Notes: generated by a model not told the origin, from the letters alone. A stretch of 64,000 nucleotides of DNA from Rubritepida flocculans DSM 14296 (GCF_000425365.1 NZ_AUDH01000012.1:28619-92618), one strand, 5' to 3'; shown: positions 53,554 to 61,839, counted from the stretch's first letter. A program made the numbers and translations.

Positions 53554-55499
53554 GCGCCGCGCCCATCCTGCGCCTCTCGGGTGTGACGCGCGTCTTCGGC
53601 GAGGGCGAGGCCGCGGTGACGGTGCTGCGCGGCATCGACCTCGAGATCGCCGCGGGCGAGTTCGTCGCCATCGTCGGGCAGTCGGGCTCCGGCAAGTCCA
53701 CGCTGATGAACATCATGGCGGCGCTCGATCGCCCGAGCGAGGGCAGCGTGCGCTTTCGCGGGCAGGAGACGGGCGCGCTCGGCCTTGCGGAGCGCGCGCA
53801 GTTCCGGCGCGCGCATTTCGGCTTCGTCTTCCAACGCTATCACCTGATCCCCGCGCTGACGGCGCTCGAGAACGTGGAGATCCCCGCTCTCTACGGCGGC
53901 GCGCCGGGGCCGGCGCGGCGCGCCCGCGCGGCGCGCCTGCTCGACCGACTGGGCCTTGCGGATCGCGCCCATCACCGGCCCGGCGAGCTCTCGGGCGGCC
54001 AGCAGCAGCGCGTCGCGATCGCCCGCGCCCTGATGAACGACCCCGAGATCGTCTTCGCCGACGAACCCACCGGCGCTCTGGACAGCGAGAGCGGCCGGGC
54101 GGTGATGACGCTCATGCGCGCCATGCACGCCGAGGGGCGCACGGTGGTGATGGTGACGCATGACGCGGCGCTGGCCCGCGCGGCGGATCGCATCGTCACG
54201 CTGCACGACGGGCGCGTGGTCTCCGACGAGGTGCTGCGGCCGCGTTCGGCGCCGGAAGCCCTACATGCCCCGCGCCCGGCGCCCGCCGGCGCGCCGCCGG
54301 CGCTCGGCGCGGCGCTGACCATGGCCTGGCGCGCGCTCGGCGCGCGGCGGCTGCGCAGCCTGCTCACCATGCTCGGCATCCTGATCGGCGTCGCCTCGGT
54401 GGTGGCGATGATGGCGATCGGCGCCGGCGCGCGCGAGCAGGTGCTCGCCTCCATCCGCGCCATGGGCACGGATCTGATCGAGGTGAAGCGCGGCGCGCGC
54501 AACGTGCGCGGCGGCGAGGAGACGGTGCGAACCCTCCTCCCCGGCGACCTCGCCGCCATCGCGCGGCTGCCCGAGGTGCTGGCCGCCATCCCCGAGACCA
54601 ACCGCGCCTTTCCCGTTCGCGCGGGCGAGGTGGACCACCGCGTGACGGTGGTGGCCACGGGCGCCGACTTTCCGCGCGTGCGCGACTGGCGGCCGGTCAG
54701 CGGGCGCTTCTTCGAGCGGGAGCACGAGGAGCGCCACGCCCTCGTCGCGGCCATCGGCTGGCGGGCCTGGCGCATCCTCTTCCCGGACGGGCGCGATCCG
54801 GTCGGCGAATACATCCGCATCGGCAACACGCCCTTCCAGGTCATCGCGCTGATGGAGCGCAAGGGCGTGGTCACGGGCGGCGGCCGGCACGACCGCGACG
54901 AGCAGATCTGGGTGCCCTCCACCACGGGGGCGAGCCGCCTGCTCGGGCACGTGCATGTCGCGGACATCGTCGCGCGCATCCGGCCCGAGGCCGATCTCGC
55001 CGCGGCGGAACGGAACATCCACCGCCTGCTGCTGGAGCGTCACGGCCAGGAGGATTTCCACCTGCGCAACATGAGCGCGGCCATCGCGCAGGCGGAGCAG
55101 ACGCAATCCTCCTTCGCGCTGCTGCTCGGCTCCGTCGCCGCCATCTCGCTGCTGGTGGGCGGGATCGGGGTGATGAACATCATGCTGGTGAGCGTGACGG
55201 AACGCACCGCCGAGATCGGTCTGCGCACGGCGGTGGGCGCGCGGCCGGCGGATGTGACGCTGCAGTTCCTGATCGAATCCGCCTGCCTCTGCCTCGCGGG
55301 CGGGGTGCTGGGCGTGGCGCTCGGGGTGGGGGCGAGCCTCGCCCTGCCCCATCTCGCCCCGGGCTTCGCCAGCGTGCTGACGCCGGAGCCCGTGCTGCTC
55401 GCGCTGCTCTGCGCGCTGGGCTGCGGGCTGGTCTTCGGCATTGCGCCGGCGCGGCGCGCGGCGAGGCTCGATCCGGTGGGGGCGCTGGCGGGGCCGTGA
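53550..55499 (+). CDS. macB: MacB-like ABC transporter (ATPase-permease fusion)
   Basis: 649 residues. The ATPase comes first: Walker A IVGQSGSGKSTLMN, signature LSGGQQQRVAIARAL, Walker B IVFADEPTGALDS. A MacB-type permease follows, with the first helix around LLTMLGILIGVASVVAMMAI, a large periplasmic domain, and three helices at the end (LLGSVAAISLLVGGIGVMNI onward). MacB acts as a mechanotransmission pump. It is convergent with the Bug receptor gene, with a short inverted repeat between them. Confidence 0.92.
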   Translation: MSAAPILRLSGVTRVFGEGEAAVTVLRGIDLEIAAGEFVAIVGQSGSGKSTLMNIMAALDRPSEGSVRFRGQETGALGLAERAQFRRAHFGFVFQRYHLIPALTALENVEIPALYGGAPGPARRARAARLLDRLGLADRAHHRPGELSGGQQQRVAIARALMNDPEIVFADEPTGALDSESGRAVMTLMRAMHAEGRTVVMVTHDAALARAADRIVTLHDGRVVSDEVLRPRSAPEALHAPRPAPAGAPPALGAALTMAWRALGARRLRSLLTMLGILIGVASVVAMMAIGAGAREQVLASIRAMGTDLIEVKRGARNVRGGEETVRTLLPGDLAAIARLPEVLAAIPETNRAFPVRAGEVDHRVTVVATGADFPRVRDWRPVSGRFFEREHEERHALVAAIGWRAWRILFPDGRDPVGEYIRIGNTPFQVIALMERKGVVTGGGRHDRDEQIWVPSTTGASRLLGHVHVADIVARIRPEADLAAAERNIHRLLLERHGQEDFHLRNMSAAIAQAEQTQSSFALLLGSVAAISLLVGGIGVMNIMLVSVTERTAEIGLRTAVGARPADVTLQFLIESACLCLAGGVLGVALGVGASLALPHLAPGFASVLTPEPVLLALLCALGCGLVFGIAPARRAARLDPVGALAGP

Positions 55500-55500
55500 G

Positions 55501-55524
55501 ACGTCCGGCGTCACCGCCGCCCGT
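55501..55524. repeat. hairpin-1-like inverted repeat at convergent 3' ends
   Basis: ACGTCCGGCG-TCAC-CGCCGCCCGT is hairpin 1 of the dispersed repeat in reverse orientation. It contains the TGA stop of the Bug gene and encodes its last residues (GRR), and it begins one base after the macB stop. Confidence 0.6.
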
Positions 55525-56482
55525 CCCAACGCTCCCGCGCGCGCATCGTCTCCTCCCAGACATCGCGGAACAGCGCGGCCAGCGCGGCGTTGTCGAGCGG
55601 CTGGCGCGTCGCGCCCATCTCCCTCAGCCAGGCCTGCGGCCCGGGTTCCTCCAGGATGGCGGTGACCTCCGCATGCAGGCGCGCGATCACGGCGGGCGGC
55701 GTTCCGGCCGGCGCGAAGAGGGCGTTGAAGGCCAGGCCGTCGAAGGCGAAGCCGGATTCCCGCAGCGTCGGCACATCGGGCCAGCCGGGCAGGCGCTCGG
55801 TCGTCGTCACGGCCAGGGCGCGCAGCCGGCCCGCGCGCAGCAGGGGCAGATAGGCCGGCAGCGGCCCGAGGCTGATCTCGACCGCGCCAGCCTCCAGGTC
55901 CAGCAGCAGCGGGGCGGAACCGCGATAGACCACGGGGGCCACCGGCCCCTCGGCGGCCACGCCCAGCGCGCGGCAGAGGCTGTCATCCGCCCCGCCCGCC
56001 CCCAGCACGCCGCAGCGCAGCGGGCGGGAGGCGTGGCGGATGAGGCCGAGCAGCTCGGCCAGATCCCGCGCCGGCAGGGCGGGGTGCGCCACGAGAATTC
56101 CCGGCAGCTCCGCCACATGGGCCACCGGGGCGAGGCTGATGTTCGGGTTGAAGCGCGGGCTGGGCGCGTTCGCCGCCATGACGACGATCCCGCTGCCGTG
56201 CAGCAGCAGCGTGCGCCCATCCGCCGGCGCGCGCGCGGCGGCCTGCGCGGCGAGGAGGCCCCCCTCGCCCGGCCGGTTCTCCACCCGCACCTCCACCCCG
56301 AGTCGCGGCGCCAGGCGCTCGGCCAGCATGCGGGCGAGCTGATCGCTCACGCCGCCCTCGGAGTAGGGAACGAGGATGGTCACCGCCTCGCCCCGCGCCG
56401 CCGGTTGCGCGAAGGCCACGCGCAGGGAGGGCGCGGCCGTCAGGGCAGCGAGCAGCAGCCTCCGCGGCAGGGTCATGGGCAT
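55511..56482 (-). CDS. tripartite tricarboxylate transporter receptor (Bug family)
   Basis: About 323 residues with a signal (LPRRLLLAALTAAPSLRVAFA) and the Bug pattern VTILVPYSEGGVSDQLARML, VRVENRPGEGG, and late ALAVTTTERLPGWPDVPTLR. It binds a carboxylate or similar ligand in the periplasm; no TctAB is nearby. ATG 56482 is preferred over the frame's upstream Met because the signal peptide starts there; 56476 is a second option. It is the second orphan Bug receptor in the window. Confidence 0.87.
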   Translation of the reverse strand: MPMTLPRRLLLAALTAAPSLRVAFAQPAARGEAVTILVPYSEGGVSDQLARMLAERLAPRLGVEVRVENRPGEGGLLAAQAAARAPADGRTLLLHGSGIVVMAANAPSPRFNPNISLAPVAHVAELPGILVAHPALPARDLAELLGLIRHASRPLRCGVLGAGGADDSLCRALGVAAEGPVAPVVYRGSAPLLLDLEAGAVEISLGPLPAYLPLLRAGRLRALAVTTTERLPGWPDVPTLRESGFAFDGLAFNALFAPAGTPPAVIARLHAEVTAILEEPGPQAWLREMGATRQPLDNAALAALFRDVWEETMRARERWDGRR

Positions 56483-56555
56483 CTGTCCGAGCGTCCCGAA
56501 GCGGGGCGAGCCTGCCAGAGCCCGGCCCGCGCGGATAGGCACCCCTGCCCGGCCG

Positions 56556-57620
56556 CTACTCGCCGCGCCGGCTGAAGCCGAGATCCCGCCAGGCCATGCG
56601 CGCGAGCAGCAGCAGCGCGGCCGCCTCCTCGTCCTCCGCCTCGGCCATCCGGGGCATCGCCTCCATCACCCCGCGCCCGAGCTCCGCGGCCTCGGCGAGC
56701 GCGAAGAGGGCGAGCAGCCCGGGCCCGCCCCGGTGCGGCGCCACGGCGCCGGTGAGGAGATCGGCCCAGGCCGGAACCGGCGTGGGCCCGGCCGAGCGCC
56801 AGAAGGCGAGCACGGCGGCCACCGGCGGCTCTCGCCCCAGCCCCGCCCAGCAGAGGTGCAGCACTGCCATCGCCCCCTCGGCCGTGAAGCGCGGCGGCCA
56901 GCCCTTGGCCCAGCCGAGGCGGCCCGAGGCGCGATCCAGCTCCAGCCAGTCGGCCGGAAGGCGCCAGGGGCCGAAGCGCGCGCGCCGCAGCAGGGAAAGC
57001 GCGTCCTCGCGCAGCGCCGCCCAGCGCGGATCGGGGAGCTCGCGCTCCAGCCCGGCCAGCGCGGCGAAGGGGATGCCGCCCGCGGCGACCACCGCGCGGG
57101 TGGCGTTGGCGAAGCCGCCCGCCGCCGGCAGCAGCAGCATCGGGCCCGGCGGGGGCAGCAGGCAGCGGTGCAGCACCTCGCGCGCCATCTCCTGGCCGAG
57201 CCGCCGATAGCCCGCCTCGCGCCAGTCGCGCCCGGCCTCGCACAGCGCCCAGGCGGCCAGCAGATCGGCCTGGCTCGCGTTGTTCAAATCGAGAAGGGCG
57301 CGGTGCGCGCCCTCTTCGTGACGCCAGACCCAGAGCCGGTCTTCCGGCCGCGCGAGCGCCTGGCGGGACCAGGAGAGGATGCGCGCGAAGCCCGCCCGGT
57401 CCTCGGCCCGATGCGCCGCGAGCAGCCCCACGGCCTGCAGGAAGGAATCGGTGACGGAGGGCCGGCCTGTGACCCGCATGCGCCCCTGGGGGTCGAGGAA
57501 GCGCCGGCGCACCCATTCCCAATCCGCCTGGGGGCCGGGCGCCGGCGCGGCGGCGGCGCGTCCGGCCAGCCCCGCGGCGAGGGCCGCGGGCGGGAGCGAT
57601 CGGCGGCCGAGACGCGACAT
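56556..57620 (-). CDS. GH8 glucanase-like protein lacking catalytic residues
   Basis: 354 residues, exported by a twin-arginine-like signal (SRLGRRSLPPAALAAGLAG). It aligns over its length with the GH8 gene at 62676 (shared FARILSWS, LNNAS, AAWAL, GWPPRF, LCW). However, the three conserved acids of that gene (Glu59, Asp116, Asp247) are Phe60, Gln117 and Glu248 here. Hydrolysis is therefore unlikely; glucan binding or a scaffold role is more plausible. The frame is fully open, so it is maintained rather than decaying. It is divergent from the binding-protein operon across about 240 bases. Confidence 0.8.
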   Translation of the reverse strand: MSRLGRRSLPPAALAAGLAGRAAAAPAPGPQADWEWVRRRFLDPQGRMRVTGRPSVTDSFLQAVGLLAAHRAEDRAGFARILSWSRQALARPEDRLWVWRHEEGAHRALLDLNNASQADLLAAWALCEAGRDWREAGYRRLGQEMAREVLHRCLLPPPGPMLLLPAAGGFANATRAVVAAGGIPFAALAGLERELPDPRWAALREDALSLLRRARFGPWRLPADWLELDRASGRLGWAKGWPPRFTAEGAMAVLHLCWAGLGREPPVAAVLAFWRSAGPTPVPAWADLLTGAVAPHRGGPGLLALFALAEAAELGRGVMEAMPRMAEAEDEEAAALLLLARMAWRDLGFSRRGE

Positions 57621-57694
57621 GAATCCATGGTTGCACGCGCCCCGCCCCCGCGCCACCGCCGCCGCGCCTCGGCACGCCCTGCGCAGCGCGGCCG

Positions 57695-57723
57695 TTGCGG
57701 CGCTTCATGCCGCCCCATAAGAT
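57695..57723 (+). promoter_or_regulatory. candidate promoter of the binding-protein operon
   Basis: TTGCGG (57695-57700), a 17-base spacer, then TAAGAT (57718-57723): a reasonable sigma-70-type pair in the gap between the GH8-like gene and the first binding-protein gene. It would give a leader of about 130 bases. Confidence 0.45.
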
Positions 57724-57769
57724 TTCGCGCACGGAGGGGCGAGCGGGCCGCCCGACGCCTGGGGTTGAT

Positions 57770-57838
57770 GCGCCGCAAGGCCCGGCAGGCCGGGCCCGCT
57801 AAGCTCCGGGACGGCGCGCCCCCGAAAGGGCGGAGCGC
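57770..57838 (+). promoter_or_regulatory. structured leader upstream of the binding-protein operon
   Basis: An outer stem GCGCCG (57770-57775) / CGGCGC (57812-57817) encloses an inner hairpin GGCCCGG-CAGG-CCGGGCC (57779-57796) and an unpaired CGCTAAGCTCCGGGA. A further hairpin with CCGAAAGG at its tip follows up to 57838. This could be a cis-regulatory RNA, but it matches no riboswitch consensus I know, and GC-rich DNA pairs easily. Confidence 0.35.
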
Positions 57839-57862
57839 GGTGTGGCGGCAGAGAGGCTGGGG

Positions 57863-58711
57863 ATGACGGGCGGCGGCGAGGAGCGAGACGACGGCGCGCC
57901 GGCCCGCCCCATCCGTCGGCGGGCGCTGTTCGCGGCCCCTCTTGTTCTGGCCGCTCCGCCCGGCTTCGCCGCCCCGGCCGGGCTGCTGGATGCGGCGCGC
58001 CGGGCGGGAAGGCTGCGCGTGGCGCTCACCCCCGCCCTGCGCAGCCTGCCGCGCCCCCCGGCCCCGCCCAAAGCCCCCGCCCGCGACCTGCTGAGCGAGG
58101 CGCTGGCCCCGCGCCTCGCCGGGCTGATCAACCTGCGCGCCGAGATCGAGCAGACCCGCCTGCCCGGCGAAGCGATCGAGTGGCTGGCCCAGGGCCTCGT
58201 GGACGTCGCCCTGCCCATCGCCCTGACCCGCCCGGCCGCCCGGGAGGTGATGTTCGCCCGGCCCCATCTCGTGACCGACCTCGTGGTGCTCGCCCCGCGC
58301 GGCGAGCGCCAGCGCCGCCGCCTCGCGGAATGGACGGGCGTCCCGCTCGCCGGGCGCGCCCGGCTGCTGGAGGCGCTGGCCGATCTCGGCCAGCCGACGG
58401 AGCTGATCAGCCTGCTTCCCGCGGAAACCCCCGAGGCGCTGGAGGAGGCGCTGCTGCGCGGCGAGGCCTATGGCGCGCTGACCACCGCCGTCGAGGCCCG
58501 CGCCCTGCAGGACCGCAACCCGAGCCGGGGCTGGATCATCCGCACCGTGCTCGCCACCCAGCCCTATGCGGCCGCCACCGCCTTCGGCGAGCACGACCTG
58601 CGGCGCGCGCTCGACCAGGCGGTGATGCTGGCGCTGGAGGAGGGGGTGGTGGCCGGGCTCTTCCGGGAGGCCTATGGGCTGCCCTTCCCGCCCCTGCCGG
58701 AGGAGCACTGA
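57863..58711 (+). CDS. extracytoplasmic solute-binding protein (family 3-like), orphan
   Basis: 282 residues. A twin-arginine-type signal (IRRRALFAAPLVLAAPPGFA) precedes a mature protein starting LLDAARRAGRLRVAL, the usual first strand of family 3 binding proteins. LPGEAIEWLAQGLVDVALPI matches the family's RIPALxxGxVDL segment and ATAFGEHDLRRALDQAVMLA the final helix. A Pro-rich insert (SLPRPPAPPKAPARD) replaces the usual ligand loop. ATG 57863 follows GAGAGG; a GTG at 57842 is possible. No permease or ATPase gene accompanies it. First of four binding-protein genes. Confidence 0.7.
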   Translation: MTGGGEERDDGAPARPIRRRALFAAPLVLAAPPGFAAPAGLLDAARRAGRLRVALTPALRSLPRPPAPPKAPARDLLSEALAPRLAGLINLRAEIEQTRLPGEAIEWLAQGLVDVALPIALTRPAAREVMFARPHLVTDLVVLAPRGERQRRRLAEWTGVPLAGRARLLEALADLGQPTELISLLPAETPEALEEALLRGEAYGALTTAVEARALQDRNPSRGWIIRTVLATQPYAAATAFGEHDLRRALDQAVMLALEEGVVAGLFREAYGLPFPPLPEEH

Positions 58712-58713
58712 GC

Positions 58714-60036
58714 ATGGCCGCCCTGGCCCGCCGCGCGGCGCTGCTCGGCGCCCTGGCCCTGGGGGCGGGGCGGCCCGCCCGCGCCAGCCTCCCGCCCAGC
58801 GTCTCGGTCCTGACCTGGACCGCCGTCTCCCTGCCCGCCTTCCGCGAGAGCTTCGCGCGTCATCTGCGCGCCACCGGCGTGGCGGTGCGGCATGTGCACC
58901 TGCCCTGGGCGGAGTATCTCGAGGCCCTGCCCGAGGCGCTGCGCCGGCCGGACGGGCCGGACATCGCCTGGGTCTCGGATTCCTGGCTGCCCGAACTCGT
59001 CGTCTCGGGCCTCGTCGCCCCGCTCGAGGATCTTCCGGGGCTGGCGGAATCGGCCCGCGAGCAGGATCCCGAGTGCCAGGCGGCGCTCCGCTTCCGCGGC
59101 CGGCTCTACGGGCTGCCCTATTACAGGGATTCGCTCGGCCTCTTCGTCAATCTGGACATGCTGCGCGAGGCCGGGTTCCGCGCGCCGCCGACGCGCTGGG
59201 AGGAACTGGTGCAGCAGGCCCGCACCCTGCGCGCGCGCGGCCTCTCGGCCCGGCCCCTGATCATGCCCCTCTCGGCCGAGCCCTGGCTGCTCGAACTCGT
59301 CACCGCCTTCGCCTACAGCCTGGGCGGCGGCTTCATCGGCGCGCGGGGCGAGCCGATCATGACCGACGACCGGCGCGGCATCGTCCCGGCGCTGACGCTG
59401 CTGCAGGCGCTGATTCATGACCACCGCATCCTGCCCTCCGAGGCGCTGCGGATGACGGAGGCGCAATGCGCGGCGGCGCTGGGCGAGGGCCGGCACGCCT
59501 TCGCCGTGCTGCCCACCTACCGGCTGGACTGGCTGCGCCAGCCGCTGAACGCGCCGGTTGCCGCCAGCATCCGCCTCGCCCCGCTGCCCTTCGGTGGCGA
59601 GGCGACGGGCCCGGCGAGCTGCGGCTGGGTGCGGCTGCAATGCCTCTCCGTGGTCGCGCGCTCCGAGCCGGGGCGGGAGCGCCGCGCCGCGCGGCTCCTG
59701 GAGCGCCTGGGCGGGCGCGACGCCTCGGGCGCCTACGACACGGCGCGCCGGCTTTTCCTGCAGCACGGCCTGCCCTTCTGCGCCCTGCCCCTGCGGCAGG
59801 ATCCCGAGGTGCTGGAATGGGGGTGTGGCACGGAGCAGACGGAACGGGTGCATGACCACATCCTCGCCACCACCCGGCTCAAGGACACGATCGCGCCCGG
59901 CGCGGCGCTGTGGCAGACCATGACGGACCCGCTCTGGCGGCGCGTCGCCGCGGGGGCCCTGACCCCCGCCCAGGCCGCCGAGGCCGCCGAGGCGGCCTGG
60001 CGGCAGATCTGCGACGCCTGCGGGCCGCGCCCATGA
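58714..60036 (+). CDS. extracellular solute-binding protein (family 1, sugar type), orphan
   Basis: 440 residues with an exported N-terminus (ALARRAALLGALALGAG). Family 1 features: SVLTWTAVSLPAFRESFARH, GPDIAWVSDSWLPELVVSGL, the hinge GRLYGLPYYRDSLGLFVNLD and TRWEELVQQARTLRARGLSA. Such proteins bind oligosaccharides or polyols for ABC importers, but no partner is encoded here. It lies two bases after the previous gene and overlaps the next by four, so these three genes form one translational unit. Confidence 0.8.
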   Translation: MAALARRAALLGALALGAGRPARASLPPSVSVLTWTAVSLPAFRESFARHLRATGVAVRHVHLPWAEYLEALPEALRRPDGPDIAWVSDSWLPELVVSGLVAPLEDLPGLAESAREQDPECQAALRFRGRLYGLPYYRDSLGLFVNLDMLREAGFRAPPTRWEELVQQARTLRARGLSARPLIMPLSAEPWLLELVTAFAYSLGGGFIGARGEPIMTDDRRGIVPALTLLQALIHDHRILPSEALRMTEAQCAAALGEGRHAFAVLPTYRLDWLRQPLNAPVAASIRLAPLPFGGEATGPASCGWVRLQCLSVVARSEPGRERRAARLLERLGGRDASGAYDTARRLFLQHGLPFCALPLRQDPEVLEWGCGTEQTERVHDHILATTRLKDTIAPGAALWQTMTDPLWRRVAAGALTPAQAAEAAEAAWRQICDACGPRP

Positions 60037-60821
60037 GCCCCTGCCGGCGCAGCCTCCTCCTCGCCGGGCTGGGCCTCGGCGCAGCGTTCCGCCCGGCCGC
60101 TGCGCGCGACGGGGCCTGGGCCCGGGTGCGCGCGGCGGGCCAGATCCTGATGGGGGTGGAGGTGGAGGAGACGGGCCTCTGCGCGCGCGATGCGGACGGG
60201 CAGCTCGACGGCTATCTGATCGCGCTCGGCCAGGGGCTGGCCCAGGGGCTGGGCGTGCGGCCGCTCTTCGTCGAGAGCGTTGCGGGCCAGCGCCTCGCGG
60301 CGCTGCGCGCCGGCGCCTTCGACCTGCTGCTCTCCTCCCCGCCGCTGGGGCGGGAGGCGCTGCGGCTCGCCATGTTCAGCCCGGCCTATGCGCGGGTGGA
60401 GTGGCGGGTGCTGCTGCCGGAGGCCATGGTCCGGGCCGGGCCGATGGCCTGGGCGGGCGCGGTTCTGGCCGCGCCGGCGGGGCTGACCACGCTCTGGATC
60501 CAGCGCCAGCTCGCCTGGGCAGGGGTGCGGCTGCACCCCGTCCCGCATTGGCAGACGGCGCAGGCCGCGATCCAGGCGGGACTCTGCCAGGGCGCCGTGC
60601 TGTCGGACCTCATGGCCGATAAGCTGCGGGAGCGCCTGCCCGACCTGACCACGGGGCCCGGGCTCGAATCCGCCCTGATCGGGGCGGCGGTGCGCTGGGG
60701 GGAGCACGATCTTCTGGCGGCGGTGGAGATGCAGTTGCGCCTGCTGCGCCGGCGCGGGGTGCTGGACATCCTCTCGCAGCATTTCCTCGGCCGGCGCGCG
60801 CCGCGGGAGGCCTTCGAATGA
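60033..60821 (+). CDS. extracytoplasmic solute-binding protein (family 3-like), orphan
   Basis: 262 residues with a twin-arginine-type signal (CRRSLLLAGLGLGAAFRPAAA). The mature part resembles family 3: VRAAGQILMGVEVEETGLCA, LDGYLIALGQGLAQGLGVRP, and AGQRLAALRAGAFDLLLSSP corresponding to the ligand-binding core. The usual Arg/Asp ligand residues are not all evident. It starts at ATG 60033 in an ATGA overlap. The stop TGA shares its A with a full three-hairpin repeat that separates it from the fourth gene. Confidence 0.72.
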   Translation: MSPCRRSLLLAGLGLGAAFRPAAARDGAWARVRAAGQILMGVEVEETGLCARDADGQLDGYLIALGQGLAQGLGVRPLFVESVAGQRLAALRAGAFDLLLSSPPLGREALRLAMFSPAYARVEWRVLLPEAMVRAGPMAWAGAVLAAPAGLTTLWIQRQLAWAGVRLHPVPHWQTAQAAIQAGLCQGAVLSDLMADKLRERLPDLTTGPGLESALIGAAVRWGEHDLLAAVEMQLRLLRRRGVLDILSQHFLGRRAPREAFE

Positions 60822-60981
60822 TACGGGCGGCATCACATGCCGCCCCTATCGCGCGCAGGGTTGGCGGGCACCCATCGAAGCTTTGTTCGATGGGACCCGG
60901 TGTGGCGGCTGCGCGCCAGGACAAGGGCATACCGGCGGCCGCGCCGCAGCGTCAGCCGTCCATGCAAGGGGCCGCTGCCAT
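60821..60981 (+). repeat. three-hairpin repeat, full copy 4 (161 bp)
   Basis: Hairpin 1 is at 60821-60849 (ATACGGGCGGCAT/ATGCCGCCCCTAT, one mismatch). Hairpin 2 is at 60871-60894 (CCCATCGAA…TTCGATGGG, one base shorter than in copy 1). Hairpin 3 is at 60929-60981 (53 nt). The element starts at the A of one binding-protein stop codon, and its right arm supplies the ATG (60980) and an AAGGGG ribosome-binding site (60966-60971) of the next gene. Confidence 0.9.
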
Positions 60982-61795
60982 GAGGGCCGCGCCCCCCGAT
61001 CCCCGCCGTCGCGCGCTGCTGCTGGGCGGGCTGGCGCTGCTGCCCGCCCCGGCGCTGCGCGCGCGCGAGCCCTCGGGGGCGCTCGCGCGCATCCTCGCTG
61101 TCGGCCAGTTGCGCGCCGGGGTGTGGTTCGACAATCCGCCCTGGGGAATGCTGGACATGTGGGGCGCGCCGGACGGCTTCGAGGTGGCGCTGCTGCGCCG
61201 TCTCGCCGCGGCGCTCTCCGTGCGGCTCGACCTGGTGGGGCTCGAGCCGGAGAACCGGCTGCCCGCGCTGGAGCTGGGCCGGGTGGACATGCTGGGCGCG
61301 GGCATCCCCTATGATCCCAGCGTGCTGGGCCGGCTGGCGCTGGCCAGGCCGCATGGCTGGCTCGCCGCCGTCATGGCCGCGCGCGAGGGCGAAGCGCCGG
61401 CGGGCTTCGAGGCGCTGCGCGGCCGGCGCGTTGCCGTTCCGGCGGGCGCGCTGCTCGCCGAAGTCACGGCGCGCGCCGTGCCGGCGGGCACGGAGGTGCT
61501 CTTCCTCTCGGACCCCTGGCAATGCCTCGCCGCCGTTGCAGAACGCGACGCGGATGGCGCTGCGGTTCAGGATGCGGTGCTGCGCCAGCACCTGCTCGAC
61601 CATCCCGAGAGCCCCTTGCGCGAGGCCTTCGTGATCCGCCGCTGGCGCATCGCGCTGGCCCTGCCCCGCGGCGAGCCGGATTTCCTGCATTTCGTGAACG
61701 GCTTCCTGCGGGTGGAGGAGGCCGCGGGCGGGCTGGCGGAGCTGCACCGCATCTATTTCCGCGGGGCGGAGACGGGCATCGGGGCCACACCGTGA
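60980..61795 (+). CDS. extracytoplasmic solute-binding protein (family 3), orphan
   Basis: 271 residues with a twin-arginine-type signal (RRRALLLGGLALLPAPALRA). This is the most canonical family 3 protein of the set: [60 protein letters not shown] and GLAELHRIYFRGAETG. It probably binds an amino acid or small acid. The frame is open further upstream, but only through the repeat; the ATG at 60980 is chosen because the signal peptide begins there and AAGGGG precedes it. There is no permease partner. Confidence 0.8.
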   Translation: MRAAPPDPRRRALLLGGLALLPAPALRAREPSGALARILAVGQLRAGVWFDNPPWGMLDMWGAPDGFEVALLRRLAAALSVRLDLVGLEPENRLPALELGRVDMLGAGIPYDPSVLGRLALARPHGWLAAVMAAREGEAPAGFEALRGRRVAVPAGALLAEVTARAVPAGTEVLFLSDPWQCLAAVAERDADGAAVQDAVLRQHLLDHPESPLREAFVIRRWRIALALPRGEPDFLHFVNGFLRVEEAAGGLAELHRIYFRGAETGIGATP

Positions 61796-61839
61796 TGCGG
61801 CGGGCTACGCGGCATCGAGAGGGGGCGGCGCCGCCCGGA

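Noticed and set aside
60818..60979. Longer N-terminus for the fourth binding-protein gene
   Set aside because: The extra codons are repeat DNA; a normal signal peptide begins at the ATG at 60980.
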